From positions 186,001-250,000 of the forward strand of contig WFMF01000086.1 in the NCBI GenBank assembly GCA_011033025.1: a DNA stretch of 64,000 nt. Reading direction: 5' to 3'. The stretch is from Beroe forskalii. Taxonomy: Eukaryota > Ctenophora > Nuda > Beroida > Beroidae. A program made the translations under genes and the position numbers. Below, piece by piece: positions 46,301 through 58,300 of the stretch (its first letter is position 1; every line of letters begins with the position of its first letter). Below the pieces are notes generated by a model. That model saw nothing but the letters and a program-made list of their open reading frames with translations, had not been told where the DNA came from and ran no database searches.

Positions 46301-49300
46301 ATCAGGTTTGATATGAGTGCTTCTATTTTTGTGAATCATACTATCTTCAATCTCGTTAGAACCTACGTTTCCGCTACCAGAAGGAATTTCCTAAACATCA
46401 GACCATCACTCCATTCCTGGGCTATCACTGCTTGGTTGAGATCGAGGAGCAACGTATTGGTACTCGGAGCTTTCTGGATTGCGTAACTTTGCTTCAAAAT
46501 CGCAACGAACCACCTGAAACGTTGAAAAATACAAATCGTACATTTGAAGATGAAAGAAACGCCCAAATCGTTCAAAACTTCAAAACGGCAGAAAATAAAA
46601 TTTGATTGCTGACAGCCATAGCTTCCTTCTGGGTCCAAACCCCTGAATTTTTCGACTCTTCTTTCGGATCCCCTCTCTGGGGAAATTAAGTTATTGGTTA
46701 ACGGAACATATTTGCTTAACTCACTGTTTGCTGTAAGAAGACCCTCCATCTTTAGCACATAGGCTCAGCGGGGATTCTGTCACTTGAATACCAGTCTCGG
46801 TATCTGTTTCTGAAACATGGCGGATGCATGATAGGCAAAAAAAATAATATGAATAAGTGAAATAAACTGTTCACATCATTAATTCGCAATTCAAAGCTTA
46901 ACAATTACACCCCCGCCGGGGCTTATTATTTCATTAATTTCTAGTGCCTCGATGGGCCTGCAAGAGCACTTCAGACGCAAATTCAATGGAGCGAGTGATT
47001 GAGCGTACATTTTATATCCAGCGTATATTGATTTCCTGTTAAGATCATGGCAGAAAAATCAATATATTTTGCTGTCATCCATAAAAAGTATATAGGGCAA
47101 TTAATTCTTAAAGCTACATAGCATAGAAATAAAAGTGCAATTCTTGGTGGCATGATATAGATAATGATCTTTCAAGGCTTAATTTGCGCTCAACGAAATT
47201 TACTCTGAAATGAAATTCTCAATGAAGCAATTATTTTCTGTTCAAAAATTCAGATTCTCTGCTGGTCTAGAGAATTTTGATTCAGATTCGTATTATCTAG
47301 AATTATGTATCGCATCAGCAGTTTTAAACTGATTGAAAGGGTCGTTCTTTCCATACGCCCATCACTTACTATTGCGAATACTCTCCAATTTCATTGTATA
47401 ATATTTAACTATCTCGACAAAATAATTATCTATAGTTGAATTAGAGTCAGCTGTTTTTACCTGCCGTTTTCAAGACAAATCCTCATCTTTTCCAAGAACC
47501 AAGGTGACAGATTCCTCTGGTAGATTGACAGAGCGCTTTTCCAAGCGGTTACAGGCAGGTACTCAAGGCTCATTCGGAAAACTTCATCCAGTCTGAACAG
47601 GTCTTGAGAGGCAGAACTTTCTAGCCTAGGAACAGGGGGAATTTTAGTGACACAATCATGGCATCTCTGCAAGTTCAATCAGACACTAAACGAGCAGCAT
47701 TTAAAGAATAACCATTAATCTGGTTAAGAACTGGAATCCTTTTCAAGTAGTCAGGGAATAATTACTGGAATGAATAGAATGAATGATGAAGGTTTTAAAG
47801 AATTGTCTCAGTACGTCTGATCGTTCATAAAGGATTATTAAGATGCAGATTGCAGGTTTATTTGCGTTATCTGGTATTACATAATGAATATCATACTACT
47901 ATTAATTCTTCCTCATATATATCTGTCTGTCCGGTTTTCGTTATATACAAAACGGGTCAGATTTTTCATGCCAGTGCGTTGTGACGTTTGACACCACTTG
48001 AAGATAAGAAGCATCTAGAGATGACATAGAACCATAAAGGGGCAAAGGGGAGCACGCTATATTTAGTATTAGCTACTGAGTAAGGGCCTGATTTTGAAGT
48101 GATCAGATTTTAGGGGTCCCGATTTTTGAATTAAGCATCATAGGGGTTTCTCCTGCCGAAGCGACCAGAGGTCGCTGGTTTTGCTAGTTTTATAAATTCA
48201 TCGATTATATATCTACGATCGGGAAGGCCACTTCCGTTTTCTTTTAGTGCGATCCATTATTCTACAGACAACCACAGAACCCTAATTTAACTTAAAGACG
48301 CAAAATTTAATGGCTTGGTTTACATTAGCTTACATTAGAGCCAATTCTTTTGTGCCAGTTACAAAACCATAGTTCATTACATAATCCTTCCAATACCACT
48401 ATAGTTCATTAGTTCATTACATAATCCTTCCATTCAAAGGGGTTGTACGTAATTTGAATGTAATAAAACAAATCGTCAAGTTTAAGTGAAAATTCTATTT
48501 CGCCAGTTACAATACCTTAGTTTATTGCATGGGACGTACCTAATATTAACATAAATAACCAAATCTTCAAGTTTGTCAAAATTATATTTATTTTTACTCT
48601 TTTGACTCAATGGTACAAGAAAATGCAAACGATGTGGTTGCAGACCTGAAGATGTCGTAGAACAACAAAATTGGCCGTCATTAAAGAACCGCATCGTTTG
48701 CATTTGTACTAGTACCATTGAATTAAAATAAGATTTAAATGAAAATTGAGTCGTAAGCTTAAATACTTTCAGAGCAATTTGGAAGTCGAACAATCTCTAT
48801 TAGCACTAGCAGGATCACACTTTAAAACGTTATGTAGTCAGTCATAAGAGACACTCTCGGTTTCTCATGCACTAGGATTGAAAATGTTTCGCATTATAAA
48901 GTCAAATGGTTCTTCAGCCGGCTTTGGTTTCTAAATGTTCATTATCTTGACATTGGTTACATTTTCTTTGACAAAATATATTTTCTCTGACAAAAGATAT
49001 TTTCTGATACTTTACTAACATCGTAGCATGATCACGTGAATATTCATGATTTTGCAAAACATTTGAAAAGTTTCTTGCAGCTTGTTGAACAATGAAACTT
49101 TAAATTTACTTACCCTTACAACTTCTCGCATACCCTTACAACTTCTCGCATACCCTTACAACTTCTCGCATACCCTTACAACTTCGTCTTTCTAGCGATG
49201 GAAGAGACAGCTTCCGCCGAGTTGTTCCCTCAAAGCACAGACAGGTCCATCAGCATCACCATCGGAGTTCTGGTGGCGCTGTCTGTCTGCCTTAACACCA

Positions 49301-52300
49301 CCTCCCTCATCACCATATACCGGAGTGTTACCATGGAGACCAACCCCACTCTTATCATTGTTTTCAAGTAAGTTCACCAGTGAACCCTTTGATTCTTTGG
49401 TACTTTCATAGTTTGTACGTCCTCAAGAAAAAACTTCTCTTATTCTCTTACTGTCTAAGTAAGGATAAATTTCGTTTTTATGATTTATGGGATCTTGAAT
49501 CTGATGATATTTGACTCTTCTCACTCTCCACCCTCGCCAGCACAGCTGTCAGTGACCTCCTCTACTCTATCATCCCCATGATGTCCTCTGCAGTCAGCAT
49601 AGGAGGAGGCAGGGAGATGGGCAATGGCATCTTCAGCGACATCATGTGCAACCTGGCCGGCTTCATCTTCAACGTTACCATCCGACAAGCTGTTCTCTCC
49701 ATTTTAGGTACAGGGGAAGAAATTAATAATTTGGTACAGGGAAGTAATTAGGTTCAGGGGAAGTAATCAAGAACAGGGAAGTAATTAGGTACACGGGGAA
49801 GTAATTACTAATTAAATACGGGGGAAGTAACTAGGTACAGGGAAGTAATTAGTACATAGGGGAAGACGATTGTTGATAGGGTGAGCAAGAGCATAAGTAG
49901 TTCGCCGTTTAATTGAGTGTTTCTTTATTTCCAGGCATCATTAAATATAAATGAAACGAACTTTCATCGACAGATTGATAGAAATATTGTCTTTTACACG
50001 GCCTAGGACAGCTAAAAGCTGGAGTGTTTTATGTTGTTTAAACTTTAACACCCTGCGCACGTGGGGTGGACACCTTTGCTAGTACTTTGTGCGCAGGTAG
50101 CGACGAGTCGCCAATTAGAACAACGTTCTTGTTCGAAAAACGACAAAAGAGTCAAACTTTCTCTTAAAACTTGCATGGAATCAATAGAGGAAAGTCTCAG
50201 CTATCCAGAGATATAAGGATCATCTGGGAACTCCAATCACAACGTTCGCAATGTCTCATTATGTACAAATGTTGAAAAACGTCGAGTTCCAATTGCGCGT
50301 GAACATTGATTGATAGACGAGCTTGTGAGGCCTAATTCAAAAAAGAAGATGGACTTTCAGTGTAGAATAGATTTATCTAGGCATTACAAAAACCCCATGT
50401 CGATAGCTCAAAAAATGTAGGAGCCTTAGGGATTGCCAGTCAATTGTTGGAAAAAAAGCACACAGTTGTGCTATTTCGTGGGGTGGACAAGCGTGGAATT
50501 GGACAACGCGCGCGCGATTTGAAACGCCGAACTCTTGTTTGCCAAAATAGCGAGACCCTTGTCCACCCCACCGTCGTTAACAGTGATACCATTTCAGATT
50601 TCCTGCAACTGTGGCAACCGGCAGTGATTCGATAAGGAGCAACAAACTTATTCTTGTTTCAACAGTAGTACTGGTGACATTGACAATGAAGATGCTTTTT
50701 GTCAATTTCATTTTTTAGTTATATGTTATCAATGACTACTAACAAGTTATCATATAATATGCGCATATACAGCACACGTCATCACTGGATTGTGATGCAG
50801 TGTACCTTCTTAGATTTAGAATGTAATGTACACCCTTTAGTACATTAAACAGTGTGTCGGTACTTCAGTACAACATTCATGTTTTTCACAAAACTCAATA
50901 GCAGGGTGTAAATCTCGTGATTGTACACAACTAATTAAGCGATGTAATTATTAAAAGTAACATTTTCAGGCAGGGGTGCCGATGAGCCAATGGGACTTCA
51001 ACAGCAACGCGGTGATGAAGGTACATTCAAGGCATTTCACATGAATAAGATTACGTACACAGCAGGTTATACAATACACTCTGTATAAGGTGAGCAAATG
51101 TATATCTACATACAAGCATGCTGATCACATGGTTTTGTCCCGCATATCATAGGTATATACATCCATAGCAACCACACGAGTTCCCATAGCAACCGACCTA
51201 AAAATTGAAGATTTTTGGTAATTTTGACATTTAGATCTAGGCCACATTTTCTGTTTCGATTACTCATCATACAGGATAGATATTTCGATTTTGTGAAAAG
51301 TTTCAGTAATCATGACCATTCAATGCTGAATTTCGAGATTTTCAGGTTGCTATTCACTTTCTTAGCGGCCACACGAGTTTCCATAGCAACCTGATTTAAA
51401 ATTCAAGGATTTTCACTTAAATAAGTCCCAAATTCCACCCAAGGAGACTAAATCGAACGACGAACATGCATCGAACCCCTATTGAGCTAGATTAACTGTA
51501 TTTGAACATTTTGTTTTGTCTGCTACCCTTTCTATCAACATTAGCATTGAAATGAATGGCAATTAGCGAGTTTTATTTCTTAAAGAAACCCAGATTTTTC
51601 CATTTTGAGTTCGGTTGCTATGGAAACTTGTGTGGTTGCTATGAAAGTCATAGCAACCTGAAAATTTCGATATTCAGCGTTGACTGGTCATGATTACTGA
51701 AACTTTTCACAAAATCGAAATATGATGAGTTATCAAAACAGAAAATGTGGCTTAGATCTAAATGTCAAGAATGCCAAAAATCTTCAATTTTTAGGTCGGT
51801 TGCTATTGGAACCCCTGTGGTTGCTATGGATGTCATAGCAACCTAAAAATCTCAGAATCCGCCATTCTTAGGTTATATTTAAAGAATATTTTTACAGAAT
51901 CGAAATATCGGCTGTATTTTTCGAATGATCAAAAAAGTAAAAGGGTCAAGACTTTTGGCGCACCCTGTGATATATATCACATAATACATGGTGTAAATAT
52001 ATGGACCAATTCTATATTGGTAAACTGGTAGGCGATGGCAGAATGTCTGCATGTAAAATTATACACACAGTGCTGGTCACATGGTACAATCGTGGTACTG
52101 ACTTCAAAAATGTGAAGTATGTACGTCATCAATGGATGGCGATGCAATGAAGATGATGTACATTTTACAGTGACAATTCAAGAAAGTTTTTCAGTACTTC
52201 AGAACAACATTCACGCTGTACAGTGTACAAAAACCACAACATTACGAAATGAACAAAAGTGTTCGAAATCAATGTGAGATCAAAATGCAATATAAATTTT

Positions 52301-55300
52301 CTTTAAGTGTTAAAGTTGGTCCGTCGTTAATCCGTTGATTTGCACCTTTCAGAAATAGTAATTATTTATTTAATTAATAAACGGACTGCATTAGTTTGTT
52401 TATTGCCATTTTCGCTTTTAATTCGTAGAACTTCCAGCCATTCTTTGTAAAATGTTAATGGTTGTATCTTAAGTCCATGCCAATTATGTCATTTTGATAT
52501 AATATATCGTTATCAAATGCATTTCATGAAGTGTTGATTCCGGGCATGTGATAGATGTAATAATCTGCCGTTAAATTTCGCAGGTCAGTCACATTTATAT
52601 TTTATATAACTATCTAACTACAAACTACAGGACAGATCAAGTGCTTTTTAGTAATACCGAGTTGACGGGGTGAAAGGGTAACATTTAAAAAGCACGATGA
52701 ACCCAGAAGAATTTAACTCAATTTGAATATCTGCGTTAAAATCTGCGAGTGCAACTTATCAAAAATGTGCCAAATTTCATTGATAAAATTGGTAGCATTT
52801 TGGTTAGAAATGGCACAAATGGGGGTCAGTAAGGGTTCACCATGGGGTCAGTGGGGGTTCACCAGGGGTCAGTTGGGGGTACATACCTTTTAAAGGGTTC
52901 AGCAGGGATCGCAGTTGGGATCAGTGTAGTCCTCGTACTCTAGCCCCTCGTTCAGTACTCCAGTCGAGTAGGGAGTTGCTGTTAGAGGGTGTGTAACCCG
53001 GAACCGGTGGCTTATCCGGGAAATGAGCCAGGAATTCTCCCAGTGCTATCTTGAAGGCCTCGAGTTCGTAGGCCATATTAACGGCTTTAGGGAGCAGATT
53101 CCAAAGACGGGCTGACTTCACCCCAAATGAGTTGTCGTATGCCGTGGAGACAGATCTTTGGGCCTTGTAGTTGAATGCAGGGACTTTAGCACGCATTCCA
53201 AGCCTCTCGTTGCTGTAGAATTCCAGGCTTGTGCTGTTAGGGGCTTTGCTTAGGAGTATTTTCCAGGTGTGAATTATGATGTACCGCTCTCGCCTACGTT
53301 GAAGTGACATCAACCTCAGCCTCTCAAGACGATCCCAATAATTCAGGTTTTTATTGGGTCGATTTTAGTTCATTTCAACTTTCAAGATAGATTTTGAAGT
53401 TCAAATCGACAAAAATTGGGTTCAAGAGGTTTGTACGATCAAATTGTGATGTGATCCATGTATACAATCACGAGGAAAATAACATATTATTGTGATTTGT
53501 GTGCAGCATGAATGTTGTATTGAAGTACCGAAACAGATATTTCAAAATTTTTAGTTCTTTCTGAGTAAACTCAATTAGAAGCAGTTTTCAATTACTCGAG
53601 CTTCATTAAACTGCTTATAATTGAGTAAAAGTTTTGAAATATCATTTATCATGAGACTCAGAAACAGCGCACTCCTACTTAAGTACTAAGCTACTACGTG
53701 CACCGAAACATGTACTGTAAAATGTCCTGTACCAATTCCATTCTTTCATTACATCACCATCCATTTTTGACGTACACACTACACACCACTGCCTCAAATG
53801 TATCACCTGATAATATCATGCGACCGGCAATGTGTAGCGTGTATATAATTGTACATGCAGACATTCTGCCATCGCCTACCAGTTTACCCATATGAAATTG
53901 GTCCATATCTTTGCATAGTATATAATGTGATCTTTATTATATAGCTACGATATGCGGGACAAAACCATGTGATCAGCATGCTTGTATGTAGATATACATT
54001 TGCTCACCTTATACAGAGTGTATTGTATAACCTGCTGTGTACGTAATCTTATTCATGTGAAATGCCTTGAATGTACCTTCATCACCGCGTTGCTGTTGAA
54101 GTCCCATTGGCTCATCGGCACCCCTGCCTGAAAATGTTACTTTTAATAATTACATCGCTTAATTAGTTGTGTACAATCACGAGATTTACACCCTGCTATT
54201 GAGTTTTGTGAAAAACATGAATGTTGTACTGAAGTACCGACACACTGTTTAATGTACTAAAGGGTGTACATTACATTCTAAATCTAAGAAGGTACACTGC
54301 ATCACAATCCAGTGATGACGTGTGCTGTATATGCGCATATTATATGATAACTTGTTAGTAGTCATTGATAAAATATAAATATAATAGTCTCACGCACATT
54401 TAACATAGCTCCTCTGCGAATTACATCCCTTGATATCTAGCGTCTCTCACATACACTTTATAAGGATGCTAAATGAAAAACCCATCTATTACATGAGCTC
54501 TATTTGATAAATCCGACACCGCATCAATGTTATATCTTCTCTACATCAACATCATATAAAATAGATCTTTGCTAATTCACATGCCAAGTTATCATGCGTC
54601 TTCTTTGTATCCTCATGTAATTTAAAGCCCCAAGATGAATATTATTCACAGTCATCCCCAAACCACAGCTACATATAACCTACGTGTTACAAATATGCAG
54701 AACACGTTCGACTATTATATTACTTTAGCGAAAGCCATTCATAACATATCTAAATTTATCACGGCTCCACTCTTCGAGTGTCGCGTGATAAATTAGATAT
54801 AAATATTTCGTAGCAAGCTACTCAATATTTATATCCTATTACATACTCATTTCATTCGTATGTAATAGAGATATGTTAATTCCTGGTCTTTCGCTAAAGT
54901 ACATAAAAAATGAAATTGACAAAAAGCATCTTCATTGTCAATGTCACCAGTACTACTGTTGAAACAAGAATAAGTTTGTTGCTCCTTATCGAATCACTGC
55001 CGGTTGCCACAGTTGCAGGAAATCTGAAATGGTATCACTGTTAACGACGGTGGGGTGGACAAGGGTCTCTCGCTATTTTGGCAAACAAGAGTCTGGCGTT
55101 TCAAATCGCGCGCGCGCGTTGTCCACCCCACGCTTGTCCACCCCACGAAATAGCACAACTGTGTGCTTTTTTTCCAACAATTGACTGGCAATCCCTAAGG
55201 CTCCTACATTTTTGAGCTATCGACATGGGGTTTTTTGTAATGCCTAGATAAATCTATTCTACACTGAAAGTCCATCTTCTTTTTTGAATTAGGCCTCACA

Positions 55301-58300
55301 AGCTCGTCTATCAATCAATGTTCACGCGCAATTGGAACTCGACGTTTTTCAACATTTGTACATAATGAGACATTGCGAACGTTGTGATTGGAGTTCCCAG
55401 ATGATCCTTATATCTCTGGATAGCTGAGACTTTCCTCTATTGATTCCATGCAAGTTTTAAGAGAAAGTTTGACTCTTTTGTCGTTTTTCGAACAGGAACG
55501 TTGTTCTAATTGGCGACTCGTCGCTACCTGCGCACAAAGTACTAGCAAAGGTGTCCACCCCACGTGCGCAGGGTGTTTAATTATGGAATTTCATAGCGCA
55601 GTTTCTCGGAAATATGATATTTGCCACCTTTGCTTCTTGGTCCATAAAATTCTAAAATTACATAAATAGGCGACTGCTTGTGTTTATGAAAACGCGACAT
55701 AATTTGCCTAGTATTAAACACCTTGTATACCCGAGTACCCATCATTGAAGCAATGGCATAAGCTGGCAGTGATTTTAAGTGCAAAAATGAATCTGCTTCC
55801 CCCAGGATTGAGGGGGGGGGATCATGTTTTATTTGTATTTTTTTGTATTTTTTTGTCCAACAATTTTTTGTCAAATTTTGAAAAATAGGGTACACTTTGG
55901 ACATAAAAATACAAAAAAATACAAAAAAATACAAAAAAATATAATTCTTATATAATGTTTATATAATGTTTATAAGAGTCATCCTTTAATTGCCAAGATC
56001 CTCGTCGAAGTAATACACTAATAATAAAATCATAATCAGCATCAAAAACAATTAATCAGGCCCGTTATATAACGTGTAAATATGTTTGTTTTTTATATAG
56101 TCCAAAAACACGATTTTGGTTAATTAAGTCTCCTACAAAAGGATTTAAAAATTTGGAAATCATTCTACTTAAGCTACAGTATCTTTCTACATCCAAAAAT
56201 CAAAATATTGGAAAAAACATGCAACAACCGAAATTAATATTTTGGCCACTTGAAGATTAAGCCGAAGCTATTACTTTATTAGGTCCTGACTTCAGCTTCG
56301 GTCATGAAAAGTCGAATTCGGCTTTGATGATGAATTTGATCATGAAAGTTGGACAAAATTTTCAGCAATTAAACTTCGGTAGTTGGTAGGCCGAAGTCTG
56401 ATTGCAAAACATATTGTCCGAAATCCGAAAAAAGTTTTTTTTTGTTATTTTTGAATTTTAACAACTTTTTTAACTTGACAGTTGGTTGAAATTTTGGCGA
56501 CTGCAAACCACTTTAAGTCAACAAGGACATCTATGAACTAAACTGGGATTGATTTATAAAGCTTCAGAAATTTTGGCCGCAGGCAAAGTTCTGAAAATGG
56601 CCGAAGTTTAAGTCGTATTTCCATGGACATAAGATGAAAAAAGATCTGCAAATGCAATATCCCACTCCATGAATTATCAATTGGAGTTCAACAACGATAA
56701 TAAATCACTGATTATCAGTGATTTATACCCAATTTATGCCAATTATCAACTATAAAGAGTGAGTGTGAACTGTAAATTCAATAAAATTAGAATTGTTTTT
56801 GTAATTGATTTTATTATCGTTGTTGAGCTCCAATAACAGGTACTACAATTTGAGGGTGGTCTTGAGTCCATTATAGACCGTGCAACATTGCCCCGTGCAA
56901 GTGAATTGGATATATTGTAATCTAACCATTTTAGCCCATAAAAAGAGGCCTTATCTCTGTTTGTGGCTTTGCCCAATCGATCTTGTGTCATTTTCATATG
57001 AAATTATCTGGATTGCAAGAAAAACTTAACTTCACACAAGTTAGTGATTTTTGATGTAGGTAAGCTTAATAAAAGAAGAAAACTTTTTGGGCACAAAATG
57101 CCAAAAACCTTGAAGTAGTAGGATTAAGGATATTAGTATAGCAGTCTATCACTGGGGCTGGTAAATTGTTCCTGTTTTGGATACACGGGATAAAACTAAA
57201 TATTGATATGCTTATATTGGCAGAGCCTCCTAGACACGGGATTGCCCGCAATTATGACCCTAGCATAGTATGATGGAGCCCACACCTGGGGACAACCCAA
57301 TATTTCAACAATCCTGGGTACGAAGAGGTCCCAAATTTGCGTTTTCCAAAAAAAATTGGGGCTCCCTCATCCCTGACTTCCCCATTCCATACAATGATAC
57401 AAGTAGAGAAGTAGGTAAAATGCAGTTACATTGTGCACTGTAGCTTTAGCTGTTACATCAATGCAACCGATTCCTTCACCCCATAATTATTGGTACAACC
57501 ACACAATTGAACAAAATAGACAAAATGCGGTAAGAAAGTGTCCATCTGCACTAGAAAGCTAGAAAAGGCACTGATCACAATTTTTCGATTAAATTGAACT
57601 TGTAACTTCATAACGTTACTCTGGCAATTGACATTCTATAATCATGAAACATTCCATTGAACAGTCCCCACAGGGACTCAATAATCTTATCAAAGAGCGG
57701 TTCAGCTTCGGCGGACCTCATTGGGAGGGCGGACCTAAGGCATAATATGCCCTAATGTTATGTGGTTTGGTTTGTTATTAATAACCAAAACAATGTAATT
57801 GTAATAAGAGACGATTTATTGTTGATTTAGTCCACTCGATACATAGATGGAAATGTCTGAATGACAATATAAAATTTTTCAATGTTTTTTTGTATTTTTT
57901 TGTATATTTTTGTATATTTTTGTATTTTTTTGTCCAACGAATTTTTTGTCCAACTTCAGAAAACAGGGTACACATTGGACAATTATACAAAAAAATCATG
58001 ATCCCCCCCCCGATTGAGCATGATACGACTGATTCCTCTCTAACCCTTCCCCCAGAATTGAGCATGATACGGCTGATTCCTCACTAACCTCTCCCCCAAG
58101 ATTGAGCATGATACGGCTGATTCCTCACTAACCTCTCCCCCAAGATTGAGCATGACTGATACCTCTCTAACCCCTTCCCCAGGATTGAGCATGATACGAC
58201 TGATTCCTCTCTAACCCTCTCCCCAGGATTGATCATGGTACGACTGATTCTCACTAACCTCTCCCCCAAGATTGAGCATGATACGGCTGATTCCTCACTA

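Larger units (their letters stand above)
50049..55575. mobile_element. 5.5-kb foldback element with TTTAA target duplication
   Basis: Ends are CACCCTGCGCACGTGGGGTG and its reverse complement, each flanked by TTTAA (50044-50048 and 55576-55580). Arms (about 50049-52250 and 53480-55575) are long inverted repeats, nearly identical in the outer 1.1 kb and more diverged inward. Each arm carries an insertion the other lacks: about 51150-51967 on the left and about 54374-54905 on the right. The central loop holds a truncated LINE. No transposase was recognised. It sits in GPCR intron 2, inside the MDN1 intron. Confidence 0.85.

Noticed and set aside
46570-46758. Upstream part of the 131-aa minus-strand ORF as coding
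   Set aside because: The preceding exon ends in phase 2 and fits the acceptor at 46514 exactly; the extra part shows no midasin similarity.
54374-54905. Helitron assignment for the cloverleaf insertion
   Set aside because: A CTAA-like word occurs near the right end, but a 5' TC end at the junction and A/T target positions could not be established.
57066-57251. Transposase in the 2.2-kb element
   Set aside because: ORFs at 56746-56997 and 57066-57251 lack any catalytic motif or recognisable domain.
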